Positions 35,811 to 43,989 of a DNA stretch of 64,000 bases are shown here, one piece after another (position 1 is the first letter of the stretch; each line of letters opens with the position of its first letter). The stretch spans positions 35,722-99,721 of the forward strand of contig CAYRAM010000009.1 in assembly GCA_964422295.1 (NCBI GenBank), given 5' to 3'. Origin of the DNA: UBA12191 sp964422295 (GTDB taxonomy: Bacteria; Planctomycetota; UBA8108; UBA1146). Under the pieces are notes generated by a model. The model had not been told where the DNA came from. It ran no database searches and saw nothing but the letters and a program-made list of their open reading frames with translations. The translations under genes and the position numbers were made by a program.

Positions 35811-36782
35811 CTAGCGTACTGGACGGGAACTTTCCGGCAACCGATCTGAAGATCCGCCAAAAGAGCCGCGGATATCTGCAAGGCTTCGATAACCCTCTTG
35901 AGCCAATAATTCACGCAGTTGCTGGAGAATCTCGACCAGGCACGTCGGTTCCCGATACAGGTGAGTTCCGACCTGAACCAGGCCTGCGCCAACACTGACA
36001 AACTCAAGGATGTCTTCCGCGCTCGAAATCCCGCCGATGGCACACACGGGGATATCTACAGCCTGGGACGCTTCCCAAACCATGCGCAGGGCCACCGGAC
36101 GAATCGCAGGACCGGAGAGGCCTCCAGTATCAGTGCCAATTTTTGATTTCCCAGTGCGCCAGTCCACTGACATGGCACGAATCGTGTTGATCAATGAAAT
36201 CGAATCTGCGCCCGCTTCCTGTGAGGCCACTGCATGCTCGGCAATATCGGTGACATTGGGAGTCAACTTCGCCATCAGTACACCACCGGTTCGCTCTCGC
36301 ACCGCGCTGATCAGCGCGCCCGTGGCATCGGGATCAAGCCCAAAGCGCAACCCCTCTTTGACATTGGGGCAAGAAACATTGAGTTCGTATCCCAGGACCA
36401 GTTCATGCCCCTCAAGTGTTTCAACAACGTGGCAGTAATCCTCGATGGTCTTGCCGACCACATTGACAAGGATTGGAACACCGTAACGTTGAAGCTTGGG
36501 AAGATAATCGCTGACGAACAGATCCAGACCCGGATTCTGCAATCCGATGGAATTCAGCAACCCGGAGGGAGTTTCGATCGCTCTTGGCGGTGGGTTACCC
36601 TTGCGCTGCTCTACCGAGATCGATTTTGGAACGATGGCACTGAAGGTCCCTGGAGGAAGAAAAGGCTCAAATTCCTCACCGTAGCCAAACGTTCCGGAAG
36701 CGGGCAGAACCGGGTGGGACAATTCGAGCACACCAGCGGGAGAGGGGATCCTGACTGAGAGGTCCACGGCTAAGGTGTCCAT
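35811..36782 (-). CDS. pyrD: Dihydroorotate dehydrogenase, class 1 type
   Basis: Oxidises dihydroorotate in pyrimidine synthesis. 323 residues from ATG 36782. The catalytic base is a Cys in ELNVSCPNVKEG, as in class 1 soluble enzymes; class 2 uses Ser. FMN-site segments VLPASGTFGYG, LMAKLTPNV, LINTIRAM, GGLSGPAIRPVALRMV and AIGGISSAEDILEF are present. Closest to the class 1B pattern, which normally works with a PyrK subunit; no pyrK is adjacent. The in-frame extension to 36848 overlaps the dksA-like gene and is rejected. Confidence 0.94.
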   Translation of the reverse strand: MDTLAVDLSVRIPSPAGVLELSHPVLPASGTFGYGEEFEPFLPPGTFSAIVPKSISVEQRKGNPPPRAIETPSGLLNSIGLQNPGLDLFVSDYLPKLQRYGVPILVNVVGKTIEDYCHVVETLEGHELVLGYELNVSCPNVKEGLRFGLDPDATGALISAVRERTGGVLMAKLTPNVTDIAEHAVASQEAGADSISLINTIRAMSVDWRTGKSKIGTDTGGLSGPAIRPVALRMVWEASQAVDIPVCAIGGISSAEDILEFVSVGAGLVQVGTHLYREPTCLVEILQQLRELLAQEGYRSLADIRGSFGGSSDRLPESSRPVR

Positions 36783-36811
36783 GGATTCGCGATTCAATGC
36801 CCCTCCAGAGT

Positions 36812-37162
36812 TCAGGATCTTTCTCGGCGCGCCTGAGCCTCGACGCACAGCCGAGTCCAGGGAATCGCCATGAGCCGCGCTTCAGGGATGAGATCACCCG
36901 TGTCTTCACAGATCCCGTAGGTCCCATCTTCAATTCTTTGCAGCGCTTCGTCGATCTCTTGAATTAAATTGGTTTCACTCTGCATAGCTGTGAGAGTCAG
37001 TTCGATCTCAAAGTTCTCTGAGCTGAGGTCACCCTCGTCTCCACTGGAACCACGCCCTTCCCCCTCAAGTGTACTCATGTTCCCGGTAACGACGTTTCGG
37101 TGTTGCAGGAGGATCTTCTTGAAGGATTCCAGTTCACGCTTGGTGTATTTTCTTTTGGCCAT
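36812..37162 (-). CDS. DksA/TraR-family regulator with only two of four zinc-finger Cys
   Basis: RNA-polymerase secondary-channel binding family, linked to ppGpp responses. 116 residues: an N-terminal coiled-coil half (YTKRELESFKKILLQHRN..) and a C-terminal finger. The finger reads YGICEDTGDLIPEARLMAIPWTRLCVEA, so the canonical CxxC..CxxC becomes CxxT..CxxA. From memory, the same pattern occurs in the zinc-independent P. aeruginosa DksA2. The coiled-coil tip residues (DLSSENFEIELT) differ from the E. coli DxxDxA, so activity on RNAP is uncertain. ATG 37162 preferred over GTG 37171. Upstream of pyrD by 29 nt. Confidence 0.85.
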   Translation of the reverse strand: MAKRKYTKRELESFKKILLQHRNVVTGNMSTLEGEGRGSSGDEGDLSSENFEIELTLTAMQSETNLIQEIDEALQRIEDGTYGICEDTGDLIPEARLMAIPWTRLCVEAQARRERS

Positions 37163-37337
37163 GCTGTCCACTTCTGGAATTCATTGGGCGACTTGCAGGT
37201 CGCAACAGTTCAGTAGTATTTACAATTTTCGAACCCTGATCGCGCGGTTCCCCCGGTTCAATCGATCCGGAGAGTTTGCCTTCGACACCGCGTCGACTCC
37301 ATCACACTGCAGACAATTTTCTGAATTTGCCCCACCC

Positions 37338-37409
37338 GGCACTGTCTTCGGCACTGTCTTCGGCACTGTCTTCGGCACTGTCTCAGGTGCTGTCTCCGGC
37401 ACTCTTCTC
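37338..37409. repeat. 12-bp tandem repeat upstream of the xerC/xerD gene
   Basis: Six consecutive 12-bp units: GGCACTGTCTTC three times exactly, then GGCACTGTCTCA, GGTGCTGTCTCC and GGCACTCTTCTC. The plus-strand frame of the recombinase gene is open through it (a Leu-Ser-Ser-Ala repeat), but no start is supported there. The rest of the 419-bp gap between the dksA-like gene and the recombinase (37163-37581) shows no gene; it must hold both divergent promoters. Confidence 0.9.
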
Positions 37410-37581
37410 TTCCCGTAAACCCCACATATTGGGGAATTCTGGTCAAATTGACCAAAATTCGCTATCCTCAGACTCTGATCGCAGGATTTGGGGAGTACAT
37501 CCCCCCGACCTGCTGGAGACCGGAAAGCGGCCCGATTCTATGAAGCGACGTCCCTCCCCGCAACCGATCAAAGGGAGTGAA

Positions 37582-38481
37582 ATGGAAGTTCTACACCCTT
37601 CCCTGCAGTTCTGGCTCGACCATTTGAGGGTTGAACGGGGGCTGGCAGAAAATACTCTTTCCGCCTACCAGAGAGATCTCCTCGATCTGTGGAACCACTG
37701 TCGCTCGATCGGCCTCGATTTCCCCGAGGGCATCCGTCGAGAAGATATCCAGGGTTACCTGAAACAACTCGCTGACGCGGGAAAGAGCGCTCACAGCCGC
37801 CAACGTAATCTCGTCGCATTACGTGGATTTTTCCGCTTTCTGTTGCGTGAAGGGCGGCTCGATGAAAATCCCACCGACTTGATCCTGCTCCCCCGCAAGG
37901 ATCGCAAACTCCCTCACACCCTGAACGTCGATCAGATCGAATCGATCATCACCGCTGCCGGAGATCGAAAGAGAACAGAAAAAACACCGCTGCGCGACAA
38001 AGCGGTCATCGAACTGCTATACAGTACGGGGATGCGAGTCTCCGAATTGTGCGCCTTGCGACCAAGAGACCTGTTTCTGGACGAGGGGTTTCTTCGCTGT
38101 ATCGGCAAGGGCTCCAAGGAGCGCATCGTGCCGGTAGGCGATCGCGCATCATTGGCCATCAAAGAATTTCAGGATCAGGAAAGAGCGGTGGTTTCGACCG
38201 GGGAGGATCGGGTCTTCTTGTCGATTCGCGGGCTACCCCTCCACCGCAGGTCTGTCTATGAAATCTTGCGCAGAAGTGCGCTACATGCCGGAATCAATCG
38301 AGCGGTCCATCCACATATGTTGCGTCACTCATATGCCACACACTTGCTGGAAAATGACGCTGAACTCTTCGCCATCCAGGAGCTCTTGGGGCACTCCAGT
38401 GTCACCTCAACGGAAATATACACTCATGTGGAACGCAAAAAATTGCTCGACACGCACAGCAAGTATCATCCAAGACCTTGA
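37582..38481 (+). CDS. xerD: Site-specific tyrosine recombinase XerC/XerD
   Basis: Resolves chromosome dimers at dif. 299 residues from ATG 37582 (AAGGGAG upstream). The N-terminal core-binding SAM-like domain (about 5-95) begins HPSLQFWLDHLRVERGLAENT. The catalytic residues are R152 (TGMRVSELCAL), a Lys in the beta-hairpin (GKGSKER), H245-x-x-R248 (HPHMLRHSYATHLL), H271 (LGHSSVTSTEIYTHV) and nucleophile Y280. XerC and XerD cannot be separated securely; the sequence leans to XerD. The frame is open 102 codons upstream through a 12-bp tandem repeat. Convergent with the FHA gene. Confidence 0.92.
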   Translation: MEVLHPSLQFWLDHLRVERGLAENTLSAYQRDLLDLWNHCRSIGLDFPEGIRREDIQGYLKQLADAGKSAHSRQRNLVALRGFFRFLLREGRLDENPTDLILLPRKDRKLPHTLNVDQIESIITAAGDRKRTEKTPLRDKAVIELLYSTGMRVSELCALRPRDLFLDEGFLRCIGKGSKERIVPVGDRASLAIKEFQDQERAVVSTGEDRVFLSIRGLPLHRRSVYEILRRSALHAGINRAVHPHMLRHSYATHLLENDAELFAIQELLGHSSVTSTEIYTHVERKKLLDTHSKYHPRP

Positions 38482-38510
38482 TTTGCTTTGCCCCGCGCTT
38501 CGCTTGTGAA

Positions 38511-39188
38511 TCAGGGACGCAAACAGCGCAATGCAGTCTTGCCGGCAACGATCAGATCGCCAGCCCGTAGTGTGGCCTGGTGGATCGGTCGCCCCTCAAG
38601 GTGGGTTCCGTTGAGAGATCCCAGATCTGTCAACACTGCCGACCCATCGATGACTTCAATCCGGCAATGGCGACGACTGGCCAGCGGGTCCTTGATCGCC
38701 ATGTCATTTCCTGGGGTTCTGCCTATGGTGTAACCCGGCCCCGCCACGATGGAGATCTTGTCGATTCCATCGAGGGTCTTCCCCTTCTCCAACTCGATCA
38801 AGAGGACCGTCTCCGGCTCAGGTTGCGCTGGTTCAGAATCCACCGTCGCAGCAGAATCGCACAGGGTGAAATGAAGTTCGTGATCCCCAATTCGAAAGAT
38901 CTCTCCGCCTCCGAGAGTCCGTCTCTGTGTCGGAATATCATTGACAGGAAACTTCTCACCGGTCAGGTCGAAGACTTCCCAATATCCACCCTGCCACCGC
39001 AGCCCAGCATGGCGAGGGGATACCTCTCCCCCTGAGAGGCGTACGGCGACATCGGGCCCAGAGCCGATGACGATCTCTTCGTCGTCGACAGGAAATTCAG
39101 TCCCCTTCAGAGGACCATGGATGACTGTGAGAAGTACCTGGCAAGGACGATTTTGAGGGTTGTTTTCGGATGTATCAGGATTCAGCAA
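38511..39188 (-). CDS. Protein with two FHA domains
   Basis: 225 residues, apparently cytoplasmic. FHA 1 is about 17-108 (VIGSGPDVAVRLSGGEVSPRHAGLRW); FHA 2 is about 127-224 (YTIGRTPGNDMAIKDPLASRRHCRIEV..LTDLGSLNGTHLEG). FHA 2 keeps the phosphothreonine-binding Gly-Arg, Ser-Arg-Arg-His and Asn-Gly signature. FHA 1 is degenerate, with S-P-R-H retained but the Gly-Arg replaced by Gly-Ser. Such proteins bind phosphothreonine peptides of Ser/Thr kinases, common in complex bacteria; no kinase gene is nearby. Start at 39188; no SD was assessed. Confidence 0.88.
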   Translation of the reverse strand: MLNPDTSENNPQNRPCQVLLTVIHGPLKGTEFPVDDEEIVIGSGPDVAVRLSGGEVSPRHAGLRWQGGYWEVFDLTGEKFPVNDIPTQRRTLGGGEIFRIGDHELHFTLCDSAATVDSEPAQPEPETVLLIELEKGKTLDGIDKISIVAGPGYTIGRTPGNDMAIKDPLASRRHCRIEVIDGSAVLTDLGSLNGTHLEGRPIHQATLRAGDLIVAGKTALRCLRP

Positions 39189-39259
39189 TGCGCCTCCCGG
39201 GTCTATGGACCCTGGAGAAGAATACGATGCTTGTGCCTGAGCGGCCCATCGCCGCCAAA

Positions 39260-40546
39260 TCAGCGATCGCAGGTCAAATTGTCAGGCGTAGGATCTGGCC
39301 CAGGATTGGGGAACGGTGCCGCCGGTGGCGGACCAAAGGTATAGAGATAGTTCACCAACTGAATCCCATCCGCCAGATCAATCAGGCCATTGTCATTCAC
39401 ATCCAAGGCCTTCTCACAGGTGGGATCGGGGCACTCGGGGCAGGCGCCAGTCATGTAGACAAGATTATTGATGACATCCGAGAGATCCAGGTACAGATCC
39501 CCATCCGCATCTCCCCTGAGAAATATGTTTTGGGAAGCGACTTCGACGACAGCACCCACTGTGAGCGGGGAGACTGATTGATTGTCGATCACAAATACAT
39601 TGTCGACTGTCGGAACTCCTGGAGAAGGAGCAAACTCGATCAAAGTACTCACCGATTCAAAAACATCCGGCTCTACATCAAAATAGAAACGGGCCAATTC
39701 CAATTCTATTCCTGTTGCAGGTATAACTTGCCCTGTATACGGCGGCAATATATCGAGCAGGACACCCAATACCGCACTCCCGGCAGCGTCATTTGAAAAC
39801 TCCTCGACGAATTCTGCCCCTACGCTCTCGGTGATGGTCCCGGTGATATCGACATGGGAGAATTCCCATATCGTCGGATCGTAGGCCAATGACACGGAGA
39901 AGCCCTGGAGATCCTGGGAATTGAACGCGCGGATCGTAATCTCGTGGTCGACTTCACCCAGATTGGCAATGCCGTTGGTCGACTCGGCAATCAGGACATT
40001 TTGTTCGATGACATGAAGAAATCCGGACTGCAGATCTGTAACCACGGGGGCACCCTCTACAAGCAGTGTGCTTTCCAAATCAGAGAGACCGACTGCGGTG
40101 GTCAGATCCAGCGATTCCTGGTTTGAAGGAATCAGCCACGGATCCGCATCAAAGGTTGCAGAGACCAGATGAACCTCCTGTGTTGCAGGAAGGGAATTAT
40201 CGAAAGGAGCGTCACCATCGAGGATCACCTCGATTCCCGCTTCTCCCTCTGAAGCATCGACAAAACTGCTCTGGAACTCGACATTGACGGCATTGAGAAT
40301 GCCGCTTCCATCCGCAAATCCATGGAGTTGGATCCGATCTGGATCCACTTGAAGGGCCACTTGAAAACCACTGATCGGTTCTGGGGAGAGTCCGAAGATC
40401 GCCGTGGAAACATCGTTCTGTCCCGGATAGACGGTGACATCCTGGATCCTCAGTGATGCGGACTGCGCACCCACTGAGAGGCTCCCCTGGATCACCAGGA
40501 TCAGCGGCAGGGAGGTCTTGATCAACGACCATATTCTCTTCAGCAT
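39260..40546 (-). CDS. Secreted protein with two cohesin-like modules and dockerin-type pair (isolated paralogue)
   Basis: 428 residues. The signal peptide MLKRIWSLIKTSLPLILVIQG is cut near VGAQS. Module 1 (about 30-175) has the weaker signature ILDGDAPFDNSLPA. Module 2 (about 180-338) has VLLDILPPYTGQVIPATG and ends VFVIDNQSVSPLTVGA. From about 342, dockerin-like repeats RGDADGDLYLDLSD and ALDVNDNGLIDLAD follow, with the insertion CPECPDPTC between them. The tail is PDPTPDNLTC. Same family as the 20-28 kb cluster but on the opposite strand 11 kb away. Upstream is a 1-kb gap with its presumed promoter. Confidence 0.85.
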   Translation of the reverse strand: MLKRIWSLIKTSLPLILVIQGSLSVGAQSASLRIQDVTVYPGQNDVSTAIFGLSPEPISGFQVALQVDPDRIQLHGFADGSGILNAVNVEFQSSFVDASEGEAGIEVILDGDAPFDNSLPATQEVHLVSATFDADPWLIPSNQESLDLTTAVGLSDLESTLLVEGAPVVTDLQSGFLHVIEQNVLIAESTNGIANLGEVDHEITIRAFNSQDLQGFSVSLAYDPTIWEFSHVDITGTITESVGAEFVEEFSNDAAGSAVLGVLLDILPPYTGQVIPATGIELELARFYFDVEPDVFESVSTLIEFAPSPGVPTVDNVFVIDNQSVSPLTVGAVVEVASQNIFLRGDADGDLYLDLSDVINNLVYMTGACPECPDPTCEKALDVNDNGLIDLADGIQLVNYLYTFGPPPAAPFPNPGPDPTPDNLTCDR

Positions 40547-40938
40547 ATGAGGCTTCCTCTTCCTGTGGAGAAGGCCTCCAGTTGCGCCCGCTCCAACCTG
40601 AAATCTATCCCGATTATAGTGTCTGAGGTGACTAACAAAGATATTTTGTTAGCATTAACAGGCATATTCCTTGCCACGATCCCAATTTGCCTTCCAGGGC
40701 CATCTCAGCGTGAATCTCCCCGTCTTGATCCGACTAGATCTGACAATATCGCAATCAAGGAGGAAAATTTTACCGAAAAGGTGGCACCCCTCCCCGGGAA
40801 TACAAAGAGGATTCATATGTGGTTGTATTGGATCAGATGTGACTCGGGCCGCTTCCCGTGCCTTCGGGGGGCAATGATGTATCGGCACCACGCACTATCG
40901 AAACGCGGATCGATATTGGGAGGGCAGAAATGTGCGAG

Positions 40939-40990
40939 TGATGAAAATTCGGGGATGAAAATTCGGCGATGAAAATTCGGCGATGAAAAT
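40939..40990. repeat. 14-bp tandem repeat
   Basis: Unit NGATGAAAATTCGG in three full copies (40939-40952, 40953-40966, 40967-40980) plus a partial fourth (40981-40990). Only the first base of the unit varies (T, G, C). On the minus strand it reads CCGAATTTTCATCN. It may be slippage-generated or a cluster of protein-binding sites. Confidence 0.9.
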
Positions 40991-40993
40991 GAA

Positions 40994-41230
40994 ATGGGAG
41001 GGCAGGATGCCAAACCTTCTATCGAAGATCTGCACACCATTGCCCTCCCCGAACCTGCTGGTACCTGTGTACCCCACTCTGATCCGGGAAGGGGCGAGGA
41101 CGAAAAAACTGCCGCAGACGAGCCCGCCCGGTGTCTCGCAGCAGCCGTCCGAAGAGCCCAGCAACAACCCGGAATCACATTGACCGTTGCTACAGCGGCC
41201 ATTGAAATCATGGCCGATGCAATACGGTGA
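40994..41230 (+). CDS. Doubtful small ORF
   Basis: 78 codons of acidic, Ala-rich protein (..EDEKTAADEPARCLAAAVRRAQQQ..) directly after the 14-bp repeats. Codon composition is plausible for this genome (G-rich first, GC-rich third positions) and it fills part of an otherwise empty region. There is no Shine-Dalgarno before the ATG, and I recognise no family. Overlapping minus-strand frames are also open. Listed as a possibility only. Confidence 0.25.
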   Translation: MGGQDAKPSIEDLHTIALPEPAGTCVPHSDPGRGEDEKTAADEPARCLAAAVRRAQQQPGITLTVATAAIEIMADAIR

Positions 41231-41542
41231 ACAGGTTTGAATTCCCAAAAGGTGGGAGGCTACCGGGTCCGAGCTCAGCCCGCCTAGAATGGCCGGATGA
41301 CCGGCAACGCTCCCCTCAACGGTTCCCCTTGGAGAGAAACCCTCTGCATCCATGGCAAGGGACATGCCAATCGAAAAACAGATCAAAGGGGCGTAAATCG
41401 GCCGATTACGGGCGCACGTCCCCTGGAGGAGCTGGAACGGTGTCACAAATTGAATCAACAATCTTCGTAACGACTTCCATTGCAAGGTGTTACAAAACTG
41501 CTTCATTCTATGACATGTGCTCGAATGTGAACAAATTCGACG

Positions 41543-43030
41543 CTACACCTGAATTTGGTACTTTTCAATTAACCGATAAAGGCGATTGCGATCGATGGAG
41601 AGGAGATTTGCAGCTCTGCTCTTGACCCCCCTTGAACGCTGCAGCGCTGCACGAATGTGCTCGGCCACGAGTTCATCGTAGGTTTGGAACTTGCCTCCGG
41701 CCGCAGATCCTTGGCTGCCATTCCCCTGGACCCCGTATCCGAAAGCCTCGCTCATACGCTGGTTCGCTTGCCGAAATCCGCTCATTCCTCCGTCGATGGA
41801 GGCACCTTCGCCTCTGATCTCCGCCGGGAAATCCTCCACGTTGATGAAATCGGGATCTCCTCCCAGGGCGAAAGAGCGTTCGATGCAGTTGTTCAATTCC
41901 CTGACATTTCCTGGCCAATCGTAGGCCAGCAAAACTGCTCTCGCCTCCTCGGTCAGTTCTCGATTTGCACAGTTATATTCTTTAGCAATCTCCCTGAGGG
42001 ATGTGAGTGCCAGGGGAAGGATGTCATTCTTGCGATCACGCAGCGGCGGGACCTCCAGGTTGACGACATTGATGCGATAGTAGAGATCCGCACGGAACTT
42101 CCCCTCCTGAACCAATTGCTGAATCGGCCGGTTCGTTGCGGTGACCACTCGTGCGTGAACCTGAACAGGGGTATTGGAACCTACCGGAGTCACCTCTCGC
42201 TCTTGAAGGGCGCGAAGAAGTTTGACCTGTAGATCCAGATCGAGTTCCGTAATCTCATCGAGAAAGAGTGTTCCCTTTCCTGCTGCGACGAAAACCCCAT
42301 CCTGATCCGAAACAGAGCCTGTGAATGAACCCTTTTTGTGCCCAAACAATTGGCTTTCGAGAAGAGTCCTGCTCAATGCACCGCAGTTGACTGCGAGGTA
42401 GGGATAATCCTTCTCAGTCACGCGTTCGCCCTGACGCATCAGATGACGTAATCTTCGTGTATGAACCTCATGGGCGATCAGTTCCTTGCCTGTCCCCGGC
42501 TCCCCCTGAATCAGCACCGGCGACATGCCTTCTGCCAATTTGGTGATCATCCCTGAGACCCGTTCCATTTCGGCGTCACGGAAAATGAAGTTCCTCTTAT
42601 GGGAACTTCTCCCTTTCTGAGCATGGGCCCAAACCTTGTCGATGGCGCTGATCAGTGAAGAGATCCCTGGAAATCGTGAATCTTCCCCCTTCTCCAGGAA
42701 ATCCCATGCGCCCAGTTCCAACAGCCGCTTTTTGCTCTCACGATTCCCCTCCCCCGTAAATACGATGATGGGGAGATTGTTGTCGTAGTGTGAAACTTTA
42801 TTCGTCAACACGTCACCAGACATGACGGGCATATTGAGATCCGTGATTACCACATCGATCTTGCCATTCATCTCATCGAGAAGGTCCAGTACATTTTCCG
42901 GATCCGACAGGGTGATTACCTCAAAATCAGTATCGTCGTCCACCTCAAGTCTTAATTTGATCGACTCCAGAAATTCTTCATTATCGTCGACCAGCAGCAG
43001 GCAATGCGGATCAGATTGCTTGTTGATCAT
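41543..43030 (-). CDS. NtrC-type sigma-54-dependent response regulator
   Basis: 495 residues from ATG 43030 (the frame to 43069 is unsupported). The receiver domain (about 8-125) has acidic residues D15/D16, phospho-acceptor D64 (VVITDLNMP) and the Thr of VFTGEG. The AAA+ domain (about 155-390) has Walker A GEPGTGKE, Walker B GTLFLDEI and the sigma-54-contacting loop as GSFTGS instead of GAFTGA. A Gly/Ser-rich linker precedes the Fis-type HTH (RSRGVKSRAANLLSIDRNRLYRLIEKY). It overlaps the upstream phosphotransferase-like gene (ATGA). Target genes unknown. Confidence 0.93.
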   Translation of the reverse strand: MINKQSDPHCLLLVDDNEEFLESIKLRLEVDDDTDFEVITLSDPENVLDLLDEMNGKIDVVITDLNMPVMSGDVLTNKVSHYDNNLPIIVFTGEGNRESKKRLLELGAWDFLEKGEDSRFPGISSLISAIDKVWAHAQKGRSSHKRNFIFRDAEMERVSGMITKLAEGMSPVLIQGEPGTGKELIAHEVHTRRLRHLMRQGERVTEKDYPYLAVNCGALSRTLLESQLFGHKKGSFTGSVSDQDGVFVAAGKGTLFLDEITELDLDLQVKLLRALQEREVTPVGSNTPVQVHARVVTATNRPIQQLVQEGKFRADLYYRINVVNLEVPPLRDRKNDILPLALTSLREIAKEYNCANRELTEEARAVLLAYDWPGNVRELNNCIERSFALGGDPDFINVEDFPAEIRGEGASIDGGMSGFRQANQRMSEAFGYGVQGNGSQGSAAGGKFQTYDELVAEHIRAALQRSRGVKSRAANLLSIDRNRLYRLIEKYQIQV

Positions 43031-43611
43031 CGTGTTTCTTCCCCCTTTTCCTCGATCACCCAGCCACAATCGGTGGGCACCAAACCAAAATAATTGACGA
43101 GTGGATCGCTCAAAATCGGCGGGGGGACGATCTCTTTGTTATCAAATTGTTGCAGATGAATTTTTTCGTGGTCGACAGCAATGACCAAGCGGGACTTCTT
43201 GACCATCTTGGATCTCAGATGTTCGAGGGAGTAAACCAAGGCAGGAAGAAATCGCTGAACAGTTTGATCGCCTGCGGGATACTCGAGAGTGACCGACGAA
43301 TTGCTGTATCGGCTTCTGTAATGATCCAAGAGACGATCCGGGTTGCCACTTCCAAACAACTCTATCGTTTTGAGAACTCCCTCGGCGCGCTGAAACCCGA
43401 GGATTCCCAACTCGCTCGATCGCTCCAACCGCTCCATGTCACCCTTGTCGAGGGCCTTCCTCATGGTGAAGTGGGCATTTTGGACGACGGTCAGGTGGTT
43501 CTTGAGTTGGTGGAGCAACTGTGGGATCGACTGGAACAACAACCCATCTGGCAAATCACTGCCTTCGAGGCGATCTACACCCTTTTCGTCACCAGAGGTC
43601 AATGGACGCAT
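43027..43611 (-). CDS. Histidine phosphotransferase-like protein (Spo0B/ChpT-like layout)
   Basis: 194 residues. Residues about 28-85 look like a kinase DHp helical hairpin with an H-box, LLHQLKNHLTVV, putative phospho-His H34. The remainder (about 88-188) follows the order of a HATPase domain, but without its ATP-binding residues: FLPALVYSLEHL replaces the N-box and FDNKEI replaces DxGxG. The layout is that of Spo0B or ChpT, which relay phosphate between response regulators. No sensor domain or membrane segment is seen. Co-translated with the NtrC-type gene by ATGA overlap, so that regulator is the likely partner. The family link is by architecture, not by a database match. Confidence 0.65.
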   Translation of the reverse strand: MRPLTSGDEKGVDRLEGSDLPDGLLFQSIPQLLHQLKNHLTVVQNAHFTMRKALDKGDMERLERSSELGILGFQRAEGVLKTIELFGSGNPDRLLDHYRSRYSNSSVTLEYPAGDQTVQRFLPALVYSLEHLRSKMVKKSRLVIAVDHEKIHLQQFDNKEIVPPPILSDPLVNYFGLVPTDCGWVIEEKGEETR

Positions 43612-43825
43612 GTGTGGGGATCTCCCTTATCAATCGCAAGTGAAAAGCCAAAAGCTGCTCTTTGCCTCTCCAGAGGCATTCCAGAGCCATTCCCTCCGCA
43701 CCGGAGGGAGAAATCGGCAGGCTACTTCCCAGTAGACTGCTACAAAACGCAACAGTCCAGCGAACGGTTCCTGGTTACCCGGCTCAATTGCCGGAATTAA
43801 GGGAAATTTGGAGGGTTTGGGGGGG

Positions 43826-43882
43826 TAAAAAAGGGAGGCGGGGAGCCGGATTGACCACACCACGGTTTTCCGGCACCCCGCC
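43826..43882 (-). terminator. Orphan minus-strand terminator-like hairpin
   Basis: Stem: 43882-43876 with 43843-43837 (GGCGGGG/CCCCGCC), one A/A mismatch, then 43874-43869 with 43850-43845 (GCCGGA/TCCGGC), with an 18-nt loop. On the minus strand it is followed by TCCCTTTTTT (43836-43827), which on the plus strand precedes the stem. No minus-strand gene lies upstream of it, so it would end an unannotated leftward transcript in the purF leader region. Confidence 0.6.
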
Positions 43883-43924
43883 AGGGATGGCAATGATTTG
43901 AGAAGTTTGACTCTTCGAAGCAAG

Positions 43925-43989
43925 AAAAAGACAGACAGCCGGCGTTATTCCTCTTCCAGCACACCAAAACAACGAAAATCCGGCTGCCT
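43925..43989 (-). terminator. Second minus-strand hairpin with U-tract upstream of purF
   Basis: AGGCAGCCGG (43989-43980) pairs with CCGGCTGTCT (43942-43933) on the minus strand, 10 bp with one G-U pair, around a long loop. A U-tract CTTTTT (43930-43925) follows after a short spacer. The pairing is better on the minus strand than on the plus strand (A/C mismatch), supporting a leftward RNA. Weak as a terminator because of the loop size. Confidence 0.4.

Larger units (their letters stand above)
40547..41542. other. Gene-poor 1-kb region
   Basis: No ORF here has both protein-like composition and a ribosome-binding site, apart from the doubtful small ORF at 40994. AAGGAGG at 40758-40764 is not followed by a start codon at usable distance. 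The region contains a 14-bp tandem repeat (40939-40990) and lies upstream of the leftward cohesin/dockerin gene and downstream of the NtrC-type gene. It probably carries the promoter of the former; no clear terminator for the latter was found. Confidence 0.5.

Noticed and set aside
37338..37409. CRISPR-like repeat
   Set aside because: Units are 12 bp with no spacers; a simple tandem repeat.
40895..41506. 203-codon minus-strand ORF with a Cys-rich middle
   Set aside because: Its C-terminal part translates the 14-bp tandem repeats, there is no Shine-Dalgarno site, and the reading conflicts with other open frames; no family recognised.
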